A stretch of DNA of 64,000 bases, taken from JAPOUP01 sp965221405 (lineage in GTDB: Bacteria; Pseudomonadota; Alphaproteobacteria; Rhodobacterales; Rhodobacteraceae). The stretch spans positions 1,674,001-1,738,000 of the forward strand of contig CBDCSE010000002.1 in the NCBI GenBank assembly GCA_965221405.1, read 5' to 3'. The translations under genes and the position numbers were made by a program. Within the stretch, counting starts at the first letter, position 1, and each line of letters begins with the position of its first letter. Under the pieces are notes generated by a model that made no database searches, was not told where the DNA came from, and worked only from the letters and a program-made list of their open reading frames with translations. Of this stretch, positions 17,224-25,801 are shown one piece after another.

Positions 17224-17882
17224 TCGATCCGTTCGGCCAGGAAAGCGCCTGTCTTCCGGTAGTGCTCCAGCAAACGCGCGCAAACGGTTTCGGTATCGCG
17301 ATCAACAGCCGCATTCAGAATTTCCGCGTGTTCCTCATCGACGTTTCGCCGGTCATAACCCTTTGATTTCCCCGCAAGGTAGCGGTAGCGCACGTTGAGA
17401 TCATAAAGCTGATTGCAGAACCGGAGCAGGATCGGCGAAGTGCACCCCGCCAGAAGTGCCATGTGAAAGGACTTGTGGCATTCCTCGAAGTCTTCCGGGC
17501 TCTTTTGTCGGGCGCGCGCCATGTAGTGATGCGCGAGCACGAGAGACTCTTCCCAACCGGCTGATCCGTTCGCGATGCTGTCGAGAACCGCGAGGCGCTC
17601 AAGACGACAGCGCAGGTCGAGGATTTCCCGGAACTGCTCACCACTGGTGGCCGCGACGCGGAAGCCGCGTTGATCGATGCGATTCACCAATTGGTCCGAG
17701 GTCAGGAGACTGAGCGCCTCGCGCACGGGCGACGCACCGGTATCCAAGGCTTCTTTGAGCGCATCGATCTTCAGCCTTTCACCCGGAGCGATGCGGCCAA
17801 AGATGATATCGTTGCGCAGAGCGAGATAAGCGCGCTGCGTAGACGATTGCAACGAGGTCTGTGGGGCAACGAATTTATCCAT
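17220..17882 (-). CDS. GntR-family transcriptional regulator (FCD domain)
   Basis: DNA-binding regulator of 220 residues. The N-terminal winged helix (residues about 12-80: RAYLALRNDIIFGRIAPGE, then GASPVREALSLLTSD, then QRGFRVA) is followed by an all-helical FCD effector domain with D in LDLRCRLERLA and H in CHKSFHMALLAG as candidate metal/ligand residues. It is divergent from the homocitrate-synthase-like gene and convergent with the dioxygenase gene. It is therefore a candidate regulator of either, most simply of the divergent gene. Confidence 0.88.
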   Translation of the reverse strand: MDKFVAPQTSLQSSTQRAYLALRNDIIFGRIAPGERLKIDALKEALDTGASPVREALSLLTSDQLVNRIDQRGFRVAATSGEQFREILDLRCRLERLAVLDSIANGSAGWEESLVLAHHYMARARQKSPEDFEECHKSFHMALLAGCTSPILLRFCNQLYDLNVRYRYLAGKSKGYDRRNVDEEHAEILNAAVDRDTETVCARLLEHYRKTGAFLAERID

Positions 17883-18026
17883 GAGGCAAAATTGTCATCA
17901 TTTTTTAAAATAGGCAATAATATCGTTTTTCATGACCTCGCGCATCAATCAACGCGAAAATTGTAAATCTGCCTTGGCAGCAAGACGCGGACTGCCGCTT
18001 TGACCGCCTAAAATGTAGGTTTTTTA

Positions 18027-18054
18027 TTGTTTGAGCCGAAAAAATGGGTATAGC
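18027..18054 (+). promoter_or_regulatory. Predicted promoter for the synthase-like gene
   Basis: A TTGTTT (18027-18032) and TATAGC (18049-18054) are 16 bases apart, 36 bases upstream of the ATG at 18090. The 207-base divergent region to the GntR gene is AT-rich for this genome. It contains an AT-rich block near 17891-17925 that could hold the GntR operator, but I could not define a convincing palindrome. Confidence 0.4.
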
Positions 18055-18089
18055 CTTGGCACGGAAACAAAATTGGAACAGGAGGGCTT

Positions 18090-19310
18090 ATGCGCAATTC
18101 GCACTTTGAAGATGGAAAATACTGGGTCAGCCCCTATAACTTCGTGGATGAGGTTCGGGAGACGCTGAGCCTGCCGCCGAAGGTCGAGATCCACGACGCG
18201 ACATTGCGTGACGGAGAGCAGACGCCAGGCGTGGTGTTCTCGATCGATGACAAGATACGTATTGCGTCGAAGATGAACGAGATCGGCGTGGACCGGATTG
18301 AAGCTGGTATGCCAGCCGTCTCTCCGATGGATGCCGAAGCGATCAAGGAAATCTCCAAGCTTGGTTTGAAATCAACGGTTTATACATTTGCGCGTGCACT
18401 CAGGGCCGATATCGATATGGCACTGGAATGCGGCGCCCATGGTGTGATCATCGAAGTGCCCATCGGATATCCGAAGCTGGTGACCCAATTCGGATGGACC
18501 TGGGAGGACGTGTTCGAAAAGAGCCGTGGCGTCATCAACTACGCCAAGGAATGCGGGCTGCATGCAGTGTATTTCCCCTATGACACAACACGCGCGCGGC
18601 CTGAGGATCTGACGAGCCTCTGCAAGGCGATTATGGCCGAAAGCCCGCCCGACGCATTTGGCATCGTCGATACGATGGGCTGCGCCACGCCCGAGGCGAT
18701 CAAGTACATGGTCCGCTGGGTGAAGGGCATGACAGGCCTGCCGATTGAGATCCATACCCACAATGATTTCGGCATGGGCGTGGCAACTGAACTTGCTGCG
18801 GTGACCGCCGGTGCCGAATGCGTGCATTCCTGCGGCAATGGTCTGGGCGAACGTACCGGCAATGCAGCACTCGAAGAACTTATGCTAGGGCTCGATCTGT
18901 TGTATGGATATGAGACGGGTTATCGCCTCGACAAGCTTCCCGAGCTTGGTTCATTGCTGTCCGAGCTGTCGAACATCCCGATTGCACGCAACAAACCCGC
19001 TTTGGGAGACGGCAACTTCATCCGCGAAAGTGGCATCGGAATTCAGTATGTCATGCAGGACCCGCTGGTAATGTTCGGCACCCACCCCGCACTGACCGGG
19101 CGCTCCGGCGAGGTCGTGTTGGGCAAGAAGAGTGGAAAAGCCTCGATCGCGTACAAAATGGACGAACTCAACCTTGGCGAACTGAGCGACAAGCAGGCGA
19201 GCGAAGTTCTTGAACAAGTCAAGACCAAGGGGGCCGACAAGCGCGACATCCTGAGTGATGCCGAGTTCGAGGCCATCGTCGATACGGTGCGCACCAAGGA
19301 CGCCGCCTAA
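18090..19310 (+). CDS. Homocitrate/isopropylmalate synthase-like DRE-TIM enzyme
   Basis: A 406-residue DRE-TIM metallolyase. The metal- and base-binding motif DATLRDGEQTPGV is near residue 39, the HTHNDFGMGVATE motif gives the two His metal ligands (near residue 224), and GNGLGERTGNAALEE follows. The C-terminal part is shorter than the regulatory domain of LeuA. Family enzymes condense acetyl-CoA with a 2-oxo acid or run the reverse cleavage. The context is catabolic (GntR regulator, no leucine or lysine genes), so an aldolase or lyase role in degradation is possible. A strong AGGAGGG site precedes the start. Confidence 0.82.
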   Translation: MRNSHFEDGKYWVSPYNFVDEVRETLSLPPKVEIHDATLRDGEQTPGVVFSIDDKIRIASKMNEIGVDRIEAGMPAVSPMDAEAIKEISKLGLKSTVYTFARALRADIDMALECGAHGVIIEVPIGYPKLVTQFGWTWEDVFEKSRGVINYAKECGLHAVYFPYDTTRARPEDLTSLCKAIMAESPPDAFGIVDTMGCATPEAIKYMVRWVKGMTGLPIEIHTHNDFGMGVATELAAVTAGAECVHSCGNGLGERTGNAALEELMLGLDLLYGYETGYRLDKLPELGSLLSELSNIPIARNKPALGDGNFIRESGIGIQYVMQDPLVMFGTHPALTGRSGEVVLGKKSGKASIAYKMDELNLGELSDKQASEVLEQVKTKGADKRDILSDAEFEAIVDTVRTKDAA

Positions 19311-19703
19311 TGCGTCCCGCCTGTCCCCCGTGCGCTAAAGCTCTGGCTGAACAGATTTACGCACGGGAAGCGGCTGCTTGGAACGAGGACTGAGATCGCA
19401 ATGATGTCCCCTGTTGGGTCGTGCAGAGCGAAGTCCCCGACCAGATACCGTCGGTATACCCGTCTTCATTTATGGCAGGCGCACCATGCCGGAACTCGGC
19501 GAGGTTCTAGAACACGCTCATCGAGCGTCTGGCTTCGCCTTCCGTTTCCGGAGTTCTCACAGGATCAGTCGCACTGGCTCAGGTCTGATCGAGACAGGAA
19601 AGCGCAGCTTTGCCGTTCGCGGTTGTCGTTAGCGGAGAGTTCTCGCCGATGCCGGAAACCTTGCGTAAGCGCCGTGTTCCAACTATCCAGTCGACGAAAC
19701 GCA
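19311..19703. other. Decayed sequence; possible formiminotransferase relic
   Basis: No intact gene. In a plus-strand frame (19414-19632) the text GIPVFIYGRRTMPEL and, further on, GLIETGKRSFAV weakly recalls glutamate formimidoyltransferase (GVPVFFYG..., then GATVVGARPFLV). The match is short and interrupted, so I treat it as unproven. Confidence 0.25.
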
Positions 19704-20039
19704 TCAACCGCGCCTAAGGTTGACGGTCTCGCCGGTCTTCGCCGCGAGGTCGCGCATCACGGGTCGCACCCGATCCTTCAGGTCGCCTGCCGCCGCCTTG
19801 GCAAGGCTGTGGATTTCGGGTCCGAGCCTGATTCCCCCATTACCGCCATCAGACAGGATATAGCCCTCCGCGCTCAAAGCGCTGACGATGCGCTGCACCG
19901 TAGAGCGGGGCAATTCCACTCTGGTCGCAATCTGCCCAAGGCTCATGCCGCTGGTGTTCTGGGCCAGCACGCGAAGAATCCTTGCGGCCCTCGAAATCAC
20001 CTGAATGCCTGAATTTTTTTGCAATTCGGCTGTTGGCAT
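19704..20039 (-). pseudogene. Truncated IclR-family regulator
   Basis: This frame gives 111 residues, against about 250 for the family. The winged-helix domain is complete (SRAARILRVLAQNTSGMSLG, then VELPRSTVQRIVSALSAEG and GGIRLGPEIHSLAKAA). The effector-binding domain stops at KTGETVNLRRG, where family members continue with the ligand domain. The sequence beyond is degenerate. It is divergent from the cyclase operon (20181 onward), where an IclR regulator would be expected. It is either a pseudogene or a stand-alone DNA-binding domain. Confidence 0.75.
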
Positions 20040-20094
20040 TCCTATTCAATCCCTGAAAATAGAGGGAGTGTCTTTGAGTGGGACATTAACTTAC

Positions 20095-20130
20095 AATACG
20101 ATTTAAATCAACTCTTGACCAAAATACGAT
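20095..20130. repeat. Direct repeat AATACGAT upstream of the cyclase operon
   Basis: AATACGAT occurs at 20095-20102 and again at 20123-20130, start to start 28 bases, between the truncated IclR gene and the cyclase gene. It could be a regulator site for this divergent pair. It is short enough to be chance. Confidence 0.3.
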
Positions 20131-20180
20131 ACAATCACACCATTATGCGGAACAGAGTGGCGCCAAGGGAGAAAATAGCG

Positions 20181-21020
20181 ATGCCGACCATCATCCGGGG
20201 CATTGAATTCCAGGAAAACACCAACAACGACATGGGGATCGAGTTTTACAATCTCAGTCACCGTTACGGTTTCCAATGCCCGAACTGGCCGTATTTCCGC
20301 GACGTCCAGATCGAACGGATGCATTACATGGCGAAGTCCGGCGTATTGAGCCAGACGCTGACGACGACCATGCACGTGACCACGCATATCGATGCCCCGG
20401 CCCATGTCGTGCAGGGCACGCCTTTCATAGACGAGGTACCTCTGCCGCATTTCTTCGGTTCGGGCCTCGTCGTCAGCATCCCGAAGAAGTACTGGGAACC
20501 GATCACGGGGGATGACCTGGAAAAGACCTGCGGGCACGCGATCCGGAAAAACGATGTTCTGATCATCAATACCGGCTGGCATCACCAATATGACGATGGC
20601 GATTACTTCACGCATTGCCCGGGGCTGGTGCCGTCCGCGGGCGAATGGATGGTCGAGAAAGGGGTAAAGGTCGTGGGCCATGACACCCAGGCCAATGACC
20701 ACCCGCTGGCGACCGCGATCGGACCGCATCGGAATGGGCCGCTTCACCCGCATCTGGCAGAGGAATATATGCAATGGTCGGGTGGCATTCCCTGGGAGGA
20801 AGCCTTTCCGGACTGGGAGCCGGTCCACAACATCCTTTTCAAGGCTGGCATTCTGGGCATCGAGAATGTGGGAGGTGATCTGGACGCGGTAACTGGAAAA
20901 CGCTGCACGTTTGCCTTCTTCCCATGGAATTGGGATCGCGGTGACGGCTGTATCATAAGGTTGGTCGCCATGATCGACAAAGGGCAGAAGTATCGGATCG
21001 AACCAGGCGAGAGCTTCTGA
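20181..21020 (+). CDS. Cyclase-family metal-dependent hydrolase
   Basis: A 279-residue member of the kynurenine formamidase/isatin hydrolase ('cyclase') family. The metal-binding motif is HVTTHIDAPAH (near residue 67), and further family text is VLIINTGWHHQY and VVGHDTQANDHPL. These enzymes hydrolyse amide, lactam or similar bonds using Mn or Zn. I start at MPTIIRG because GGGAG lies 9 bases upstream; a longer frame begins at 20019. It is the first gene of an operon with cupin, SDR, dehydrogenase, ABC importer and BKACE genes, and its stop overlaps the cupin start by one base. Confidence 0.85.
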   Translation: MPTIIRGIEFQENTNNDMGIEFYNLSHRYGFQCPNWPYFRDVQIERMHYMAKSGVLSQTLTTTMHVTTHIDAPAHVVQGTPFIDEVPLPHFFGSGLVVSIPKKYWEPITGDDLEKTCGHAIRKNDVLIINTGWHHQYDDGDYFTHCPGLVPSAGEWMVEKGVKVVGHDTQANDHPLATAIGPHRNGPLHPHLAEEYMQWSGGIPWEEAFPDWEPVHNILFKAGILGIENVGGDLDAVTGKRCTFAFFPWNWDRGDGCIIRLVAMIDKGQKYRIEPGESF

Positions 21021-21373
21021 TGCTCATCAAACGCTTCGAAGACGCGCCGATTTACGATGCGCCAAACCACTGGGGTGTCACCGGGCTGCGTCTTCAAGGG
21101 TTCGAGGACGGTGGCCCGGAAAACCAGTGGATCGGTTTCAGCCAGTTTCTTCCCGGTGGCGGGGCGGGGCCGGACAGCACACCATTTGAGAAAGTCTATG
21201 TCGTGCTCGAAGGTGCGATGACTCTCGAATGGGACGGGAAGACGCAGGTGCTTGGGCCGATGGACAGTTGCACCGTGCCGCCCGGGCAGGAGCGCAGGAT
21301 CGAGAACAAGTCAAACCACGTCTGTAAAATGCTGGTGGTGATCCCGTATCCTGATGGAGGGCGTCCGAGATGA
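21020..21373 (+). CDS. Small cupin-domain protein
   Basis: Single-domain cupin of 117 residues. The first motif is degenerate (PFEKVYVVLEGAMTLEWDG, lacking the usual HxH) and the second is DSCTVPPGQERRIENKSNH. Only a few metal-ligand positions survive, so it may bind a ligand without a metal or act as an isomerase. It overlaps the preceding and following genes, so it is co-translated with the cyclase and the SDR. Confidence 0.75.
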   Translation: MLIKRFEDAPIYDAPNHWGVTGLRLQGFEDGGPENQWIGFSQFLPGGGAGPDSTPFEKVYVVLEGAMTLEWDGKTQVLGPMDSCTVPPGQERRIENKSNHVCKMLVVIPYPDGGRPR

Positions 21374-22155
21374 GCCTCAGAAATTCACTTTCCCTGTTCG
21401 ATGTCTCCGGCAAGGTGGCACTGATCACCGGGGCATCCGGTGCCTTTGGCGCTGTAGCGGCAGAGGCGCTTTCGTGGGCTGGCTGCAAATTAGTGTTGGC
21501 GTCTGGGAACGCCGATGCCATGGCCGAGGTTGCAGAGCGATGCAGGGGCGAGGTCGTTCAGGTCAACGCTCGCCCCGATACAGAAGCCGCTTGCGAGACC
21601 CTCGTCGCCAAGGCCGTCGAGGCGTTTGGACAGCTCGACATCCTCGTGGTGGCCTCGGGCATGAACAAGGTTGCATCGATCAATGAAATGGAACCCGAGA
21701 CTTTCGAGGGCATCATGGATGCCAATGTCACCCAATCTTGGTTGATGGCCCGTGCCGCCGCAGGGCAGATGAAAGCGCAGGCTGAGGGGGGCAAGATCGT
21801 GTTGATGTCGTCGGCGCGCGGTCTTCTGGGGCATCCGGCGGGATACACTGCGTATTGCGCCTCAAAAGCCGCAGTGGACGGTATTACTAAGGCACTTGGC
21901 TGTGAGCTTGGGCCGACGGGGATCACCGTAAACGCGATTGCGCCGACGGTGTTCCGGTCACCGCTGACGGCTTGGATGTTCGGCGATGACGATCACGCAA
22001 TAACAGTACGCACCGGATTCCTGGCGCGTGTGCCCAAAGGACGCCTGGGCGAACCCGAGGATCTTGCCGGACCGCTTTTATTCCTCTCCTCAAAGGCCAG
22101 CGACTTCTATACCGGTCATATTCTTTATGCCGATGGCGGGTACACAGCCGGATGA
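21370..22155 (+). CDS. Short-chain dehydrogenase/reductase
   Basis: Classical SDR of 261 residues. The cofactor motif TGASGAFG is near residue 20, the catalytic serine is in VLMSSARG, and YTAYCASK supplies the Tyr and Lys (near residues 158-165). The C-terminal PEDLAGPLLFLSSKASDFYTG is typical. The fold predicts NAD(P)-dependent oxidation of a hydroxyl in the operon's unknown substrate. Start and stop overlap its neighbours by 4 bases. Confidence 0.88.
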   Translation: MSLRNSLSLFDVSGKVALITGASGAFGAVAAEALSWAGCKLVLASGNADAMAEVAERCRGEVVQVNARPDTEAACETLVAKAVEAFGQLDILVVASGMNKVASINEMEPETFEGIMDANVTQSWLMARAAAGQMKAQAEGGKIVLMSSARGLLGHPAGYTAYCASKAAVDGITKALGCELGPTGITVNAIAPTVFRSPLTAWMFGDDDHAITVRTGFLARVPKGRLGEPEDLAGPLLFLSSKASDFYTGHILYADGGYTAG

Positions 22156-23093
22156 CCCGGATTGCCGTCATAGGAGGCGGCCTCATGGGCCACGGCATAG
22201 CGCTTACCTTTGCACGAGCGAATTACGATGTGGCTGTGGTCGAGCCGATCGTAGAGATGCGGCATAGCCTCGCTAACCGCGTGCGCGAGAGTCTTGCGCT
22301 TCTCGGCGCCAATGCGAACGAAATTAGGACTGCAGTGGACCGGATTGCCACTTACCAAGCAATTCCGGAAGCCGTGCAGACAGCAGATTACGTCTTTGAG
22401 GCAGTTCCGGAAAAACTCGACCTCAAGAAAGCGCTCTTTGCGGAGATCGAAGCCCATACGCCCGAAGATGCGATCTTGGCGTCCAACACATCGGTGATCC
22501 AGATTTCCAAGATCGTGTGTGATCTTTCGTCTCGCCATCGTGCGCTTGGAACGCACTGGTGGAACCCGCCGCACATGATCCCGCTGGTCGAGGTGGTCAA
22601 AACCGAGTGGACCGAGCCAAGCTGTGCTGAGGCGATTCACGGCCTTCTAGCGGAGGTCGGCAAAACCCCCGTTTTAGTCGAAAAAGATGTGCCCGGCTTC
22701 ATTGGCAACCGGTTGCAGCACGCGCTTTGGCGTGAAGCCATCAGCCTTGTCGCGCACGGCATTTGCGACGCCGAAGCCGTTGACGACGTCGTCAAGTCCA
22801 GCTTCGGGCGGCGGCTTGCCGTTCTGGGCCCTTTGGAGAACGCCGACCTCGTTGGCATCGAACTCACCCAGGACATTCATGACCAAGTCCTCTTCGATCT
22901 GGATCGAAGCGCGAAACCGTCGCAGTATTTGACGAAACTGCTCGATTCGGGGCGAACCGGCATGGCGGCTGGGGCCGGGTTCCGCGATTGGGCGGAAGGC
23001 GATCTCGCAGCGACAAAAGCCAGGGTCGCGGATCACCTGAGACAGTTACAGGCGATATTGCCCGAAAGATCCGATATGGGAGGAAAAACATGA
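22152..23093 (+). CDS. 3-hydroxyacyl-CoA dehydrogenase-like enzyme
   Basis: NAD-dependent dehydrogenase of 313 residues. It has the N-terminal Rossmann motif IAVIGGGLMGHGIAL (residue 3 on), the catalytic His region LGTHWWNPPHMIPLVEVV, and the C-terminal helical domain beginning KDVPGFIGNRLQHAL. The GTHWWNPPHM text departs from the usual H-F-F-N-P, as in family members acting on non-CoA hydroxy acids such as carnitine or gulonate dehydrogenases. Paired with BKACE (27671) it could make the beta-keto acid that BKACE cleaves, as carnitine dehydrogenase does. That pairing is inference. Confidence 0.85.
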   Translation: MTRIAVIGGGLMGHGIALTFARANYDVAVVEPIVEMRHSLANRVRESLALLGANANEIRTAVDRIATYQAIPEAVQTADYVFEAVPEKLDLKKALFAEIEAHTPEDAILASNTSVIQISKIVCDLSSRHRALGTHWWNPPHMIPLVEVVKTEWTEPSCAEAIHGLLAEVGKTPVLVEKDVPGFIGNRLQHALWREAISLVAHGICDAEAVDDVVKSSFGRRLAVLGPLENADLVGIELTQDIHDQVLFDLDRSAKPSQYLTKLLDSGRTGMAAGAGFRDWAEGDLAATKARVADHLRQLQAILPERSDMGGKT

Positions 23094-24361
23094 AATCTTT
23101 CACGACGCGCCGCCACCTTCTCGGTGGCCTCGTCGCTGGTGTCGCCGCGCCAGCCATCCTGCACGCGACGCGCGCCTACGCTCAATCGCCGACGTTGAAG
23201 GTAGGGTTCGTCACGCCTTCGACAGGGCCGCTCGCCGGGTTTGCGGAGGCTGACGATTACATCCTGGAAGGCCTGCGAGCACATTTTGCTAAGGGCGTCG
23301 AGAACAATGGCAAGTCTTACAGTATCGAGATCATCAAGAAGGACAGCCAATCAAACCCAAACAGAGCGGCGGAAGTTGCCGCCGAACTGATCCTCGATGA
23401 TGAGGTGGACATCATTACGGCGGCCTCAACGCCGGACACAACAAATCCGGTCGCCGATCAGGCCGAGATCAACGAGATCCCATGCATCACCACCGATGCG
23501 CCGTGGCAGCCCTACTTTTTCGGGCGCGGCGGCAATCCGGCGGAGGGCTTTGCCTATACCCATCACTTCTTCTGGGGGTTGGAAGATATCATCGCCAACT
23601 TCACAGGTCTTTGGAACGACAGCGGAGTGGCCAAAAAGGTCGGTGGCTTGTTCCCGAACGATGCCGACGGAAACGCTTGGGGCCACCCGGAGTTGGGTCT
23701 GCCGGGAGCGCTCGCCACGCAGGGCTTCGAGCTGACCGATCCTGGTCGCTATCAGCCCCTGACAGACGATTTCTCGAACTATATAAGTGCGTTCAAGGAT
23801 GCTGGGTGCGAGATCGTTACCGGTGTCATGATCCCGCCTGACTTCGGCACTTTCTGGTCTCAGGCGGCGCAGCAGGGCTTCCAGCCCAAGGTCGCGACAG
23901 TTGGTAAAGCATTGCTGTTCCCATCCGCCATCGAAGCCTTAGGGGACAGAGGTGTCGGCCTTTCCTCCGAAATTTGGTGGTCGCCGAACCATCCGTTCAG
24001 CTCGTCGCTCACGGGCATTTCAGCTGGTGACCTCGCTGCCGGATACTCTGGCGCGACGGGCCGTCCGTGGACCCAGCCGATCGGGTTCAAGCACGCGCTT
24101 TTCGAGGTCGTGGCAGATGTGATTGGACGCACAGAAGACCTCGAAGACGTCGATGCAGTTTCGGCCGCGATCGCAGCGACCAATATTAACACCATCGTGG
24201 GTACGGTCGACTGGTCGGCGGGGCCAGTGCCGAACGTAACCAAGACACCGCTGGTTTCCGGCCAATGGCAAGACAATGGCAACGGCGTGGAACTGGTGAT
24301 TACCAACAACGCGCAGGCACCGGAGATCCCGCTAGGTGGCGAACTGAAACTTCTTGCTTGA
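23090..24361 (+). CDS. Branched-chain-type ABC substrate-binding protein
   Basis: Periplasmic leucine-binding-protein-like solute binder, 423 residues. The N-terminus MKSFTTRRHLLGGLVAG resembles a twin-arginine (Tat) signal, followed by a cleavable hydrophobic segment (to about residue 32). The mature text LKVGFVTPSTGPLAGFAEAD and the ITAASTPDTTNPVADQAE site fit the family. It starts within the previous stop and is followed 8 bases later by the ATPase gene. It likely binds a carboxylate-bearing nutrient, but not necessarily an amino acid. Confidence 0.87.
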   Translation: MKSFTTRRHLLGGLVAGVAAPAILHATRAYAQSPTLKVGFVTPSTGPLAGFAEADDYILEGLRAHFAKGVENNGKSYSIEIIKKDSQSNPNRAAEVAAELILDDEVDIITAASTPDTTNPVADQAEINEIPCITTDAPWQPYFFGRGGNPAEGFAYTHHFFWGLEDIIANFTGLWNDSGVAKKVGGLFPNDADGNAWGHPELGLPGALATQGFELTDPGRYQPLTDDFSNYISAFKDAGCEIVTGVMIPPDFGTFWSQAAQQGFQPKVATVGKALLFPSAIEALGDRGVGLSSEIWWSPNHPFSSSLTGISAGDLAAGYSGATGRPWTQPIGFKHALFEVVADVIGRTEDLEDVDAVSAAIAATNINTIVGTVDWSAGPVPNVTKTPLVSGQWQDNGNGVELVITNNAQAPEIPLGGELKLLA

Positions 24362-24369
24362 CACAGTAG

Positions 24370-25098
24370 ATGTCCGCGCTTTTGTCGATCCGGGGACTGC
24401 GAAAGTCTTTCGGCGCGGTTGTTGTCGCAGACGCCACGTCTTTCGACATTTCGGAAGGCGACGCGGTGGGCATTCTTGGCCCAAATGGAGCGGGAAAGAC
24501 AAGCCTTTTCAATCTGATCACGGGCACTTTGAAAGTGGATGCGGGTCAGATCGAGTTCGCTGGCGCAGACATCACCACGCACTCGGCGGCGGCGCGGTGC
24601 AAAGCGGGCATCGCGCGATCTTTCCAAATCCCTCAGCCCTTCGGCGGCATGACCGTGTTCGAAAACGCACTTGTCGGCGCGACCCAGGGCGCAGGGCTCT
24701 CGGGGCACTCGGCGGAAGACCATGCGCTTTTGGTGTTGGAAGACACCGGGCTTCTGAAGAAGGCCAACGCGCGGGCGGGGACATTGACGCTTTTGGAGCG
24801 CAAGCGTTTGGAATTGACACGCGCACTGTCGGCCAAGCCGAAGCTCTTGCTTCTGGACGAGATCGCGGGCGGGCTGACCGAAGCTGAATGTCAGTCCTTG
24901 ATCGCGACGATTAAGAACATCCACGCGCAAGGCACGACCATTGTTTGGATCGAGCACGTGATCCACGCGCTTCTGGCGGTGGTGGAACGAATTATCGTCA
25001 TTGATTTTGGCAGGAAAATTGCCGAGGGAGATCCTAAGACTATCATGGAAAGACATGAAGTCAAAGAGATTTACCTTGGGGTCGATCCGGATGCCTGA
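24370..25098 (+). CDS. Branched-chain-type ABC ATP-binding protein (LivG type)
   Basis: ATPase subunit, 242 residues. Walker A GPNGAGKTS is near residue 37, and Walker B is KLLLLDEIAGGL. The signature region reads LTLLERKRLELTRAL, the variant form common in LivG-like proteins. It overlaps the second ATPase gene by 8 bases. It works with LivF-, LivH- and LivM-type partners in this operon. Confidence 0.9.
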   Translation: MSALLSIRGLRKSFGAVVVADATSFDISEGDAVGILGPNGAGKTSLFNLITGTLKVDAGQIEFAGADITTHSAAARCKAGIARSFQIPQPFGGMTVFENALVGATQGAGLSGHSAEDHALLVLEDTGLLKKANARAGTLTLLERKRLELTRALSAKPKLLLLDEIAGGLTEAECQSLIATIKNIHAQGTTIVWIEHVIHALLAVVERIIVIDFGRKIAEGDPKTIMERHEVKEIYLGVDPDA

Positions 25099-25801
25099 GG
25101 CGTTGCTCACCCTCTCGGGCCTCAGCGCCCATTACGGCGACTTCCAAGCACTCTATGATTTAGACATGTCTGTCAGCGCGGGTGAAGTGATTGCCATAAT
25201 TGGTGCTAATGGGGCTGGCAAGACGACGCTGATGCGCTCTATATCGGGGCTTTTAAGGAACCGCGCCGACGGCATCTGCTACAACGGTCAAGCCATCGGT
25301 GCGCTTCGCGCGGATCAGGTGGCAGAGCTTGGGATTGCACTGGTGCCTGAAGGGCGCCAGCTTTTCCCGTCGCTTTCGGTTGAAGAAAACCTGCTGATTG
25401 GCGGCAAGGTCGGGCGCGTCGGGCATTGGTCGCTCAAGACCGTCTATGACCTCTTTCCGATACTCGAGGAACGACGTCATCAAGCCTCTACCTCGCTTTC
25501 GGGCGGACAGCAGCAGATGGTGGCGGTTGGGCGGGCCCTTATGGCTAACCCTGAACTTATCTTGTTCGACGAGATATCGCTAGGGCTAGCCCCGGTGGTG
25601 ATCCACCAGATTTATGACGCGCTGCCGGGCATTGTCTGGCAGGGGATGACCACGATGATCGTCGAACAGGATATCGCACAGGCGCTCAAGGTCTCCTCCC
25701 GCGTCTATTGTTTACAAGAGGGGCGCATCTCGCTGGAAGGCGCGACGGGCGACGTGACCCATGATCAGATCACCGCCGCCTATTTCGGGACGGACGCATG
25801 A
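25091..25801 (+). CDS. Branched-chain-type ABC ATP-binding protein (LivF type)
   Basis: Second ATPase, 236 residues from MPEALLTLSG. Walker A GANGAGKTTL, the characteristic LVPEGRQLFPSLSVEENL motif of LivF, signature LSGGQQQMVAVGRAL and Walker B LILFDEISLGLAP are all present. The frame opens further upstream inside the LivG-type gene, but the ATG at 25091 matches family starts. It ends overlapping the first permease gene by 4 bases. Confidence 0.92.
   Translation: MPEALLTLSGLSAHYGDFQALYDLDMSVSAGEVIAIIGANGAGKTTLMRSISGLLRNRADGICYNGQAIGALRADQVAELGIALVPEGRQLFPSLSVEENLLIGGKVGRVGHWSLKTVYDLFPILEERRHQASTSLSGGQQQMVAVGRALMANPELILFDEISLGLAPVVIHQIYDALPGIVWQGMTTMIVEQDIAQALKVSSRVYCLQEGRISLEGATGDVTHDQITAAYFGTDA

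Noticed and set aside
18090..19310. A leucine or lysine biosynthesis role for the synthase-like gene
   Set aside because: The active-site motifs fit, but there are no biosynthetic neighbours and the regulator and context are catabolic.
19414..19632. Glutamate formimidoyltransferase gene
   Set aside because: Only two short stretches resemble the family and there is no intact frame. Recorded only as a possible relic.
20095..20105. Third copy of the LacI-2 operator
   Set aside because: It shares the 10-base ATACGATTTA with the operator but lacks the GGTA and TACC arms and the palindrome.
23860..25110. A 416-codon minus-strand open frame opposite the ABC binder and LivG-type genes
   Set aside because: Both plus-strand genes show complete family motifs; this frame spans their junction without any motif.
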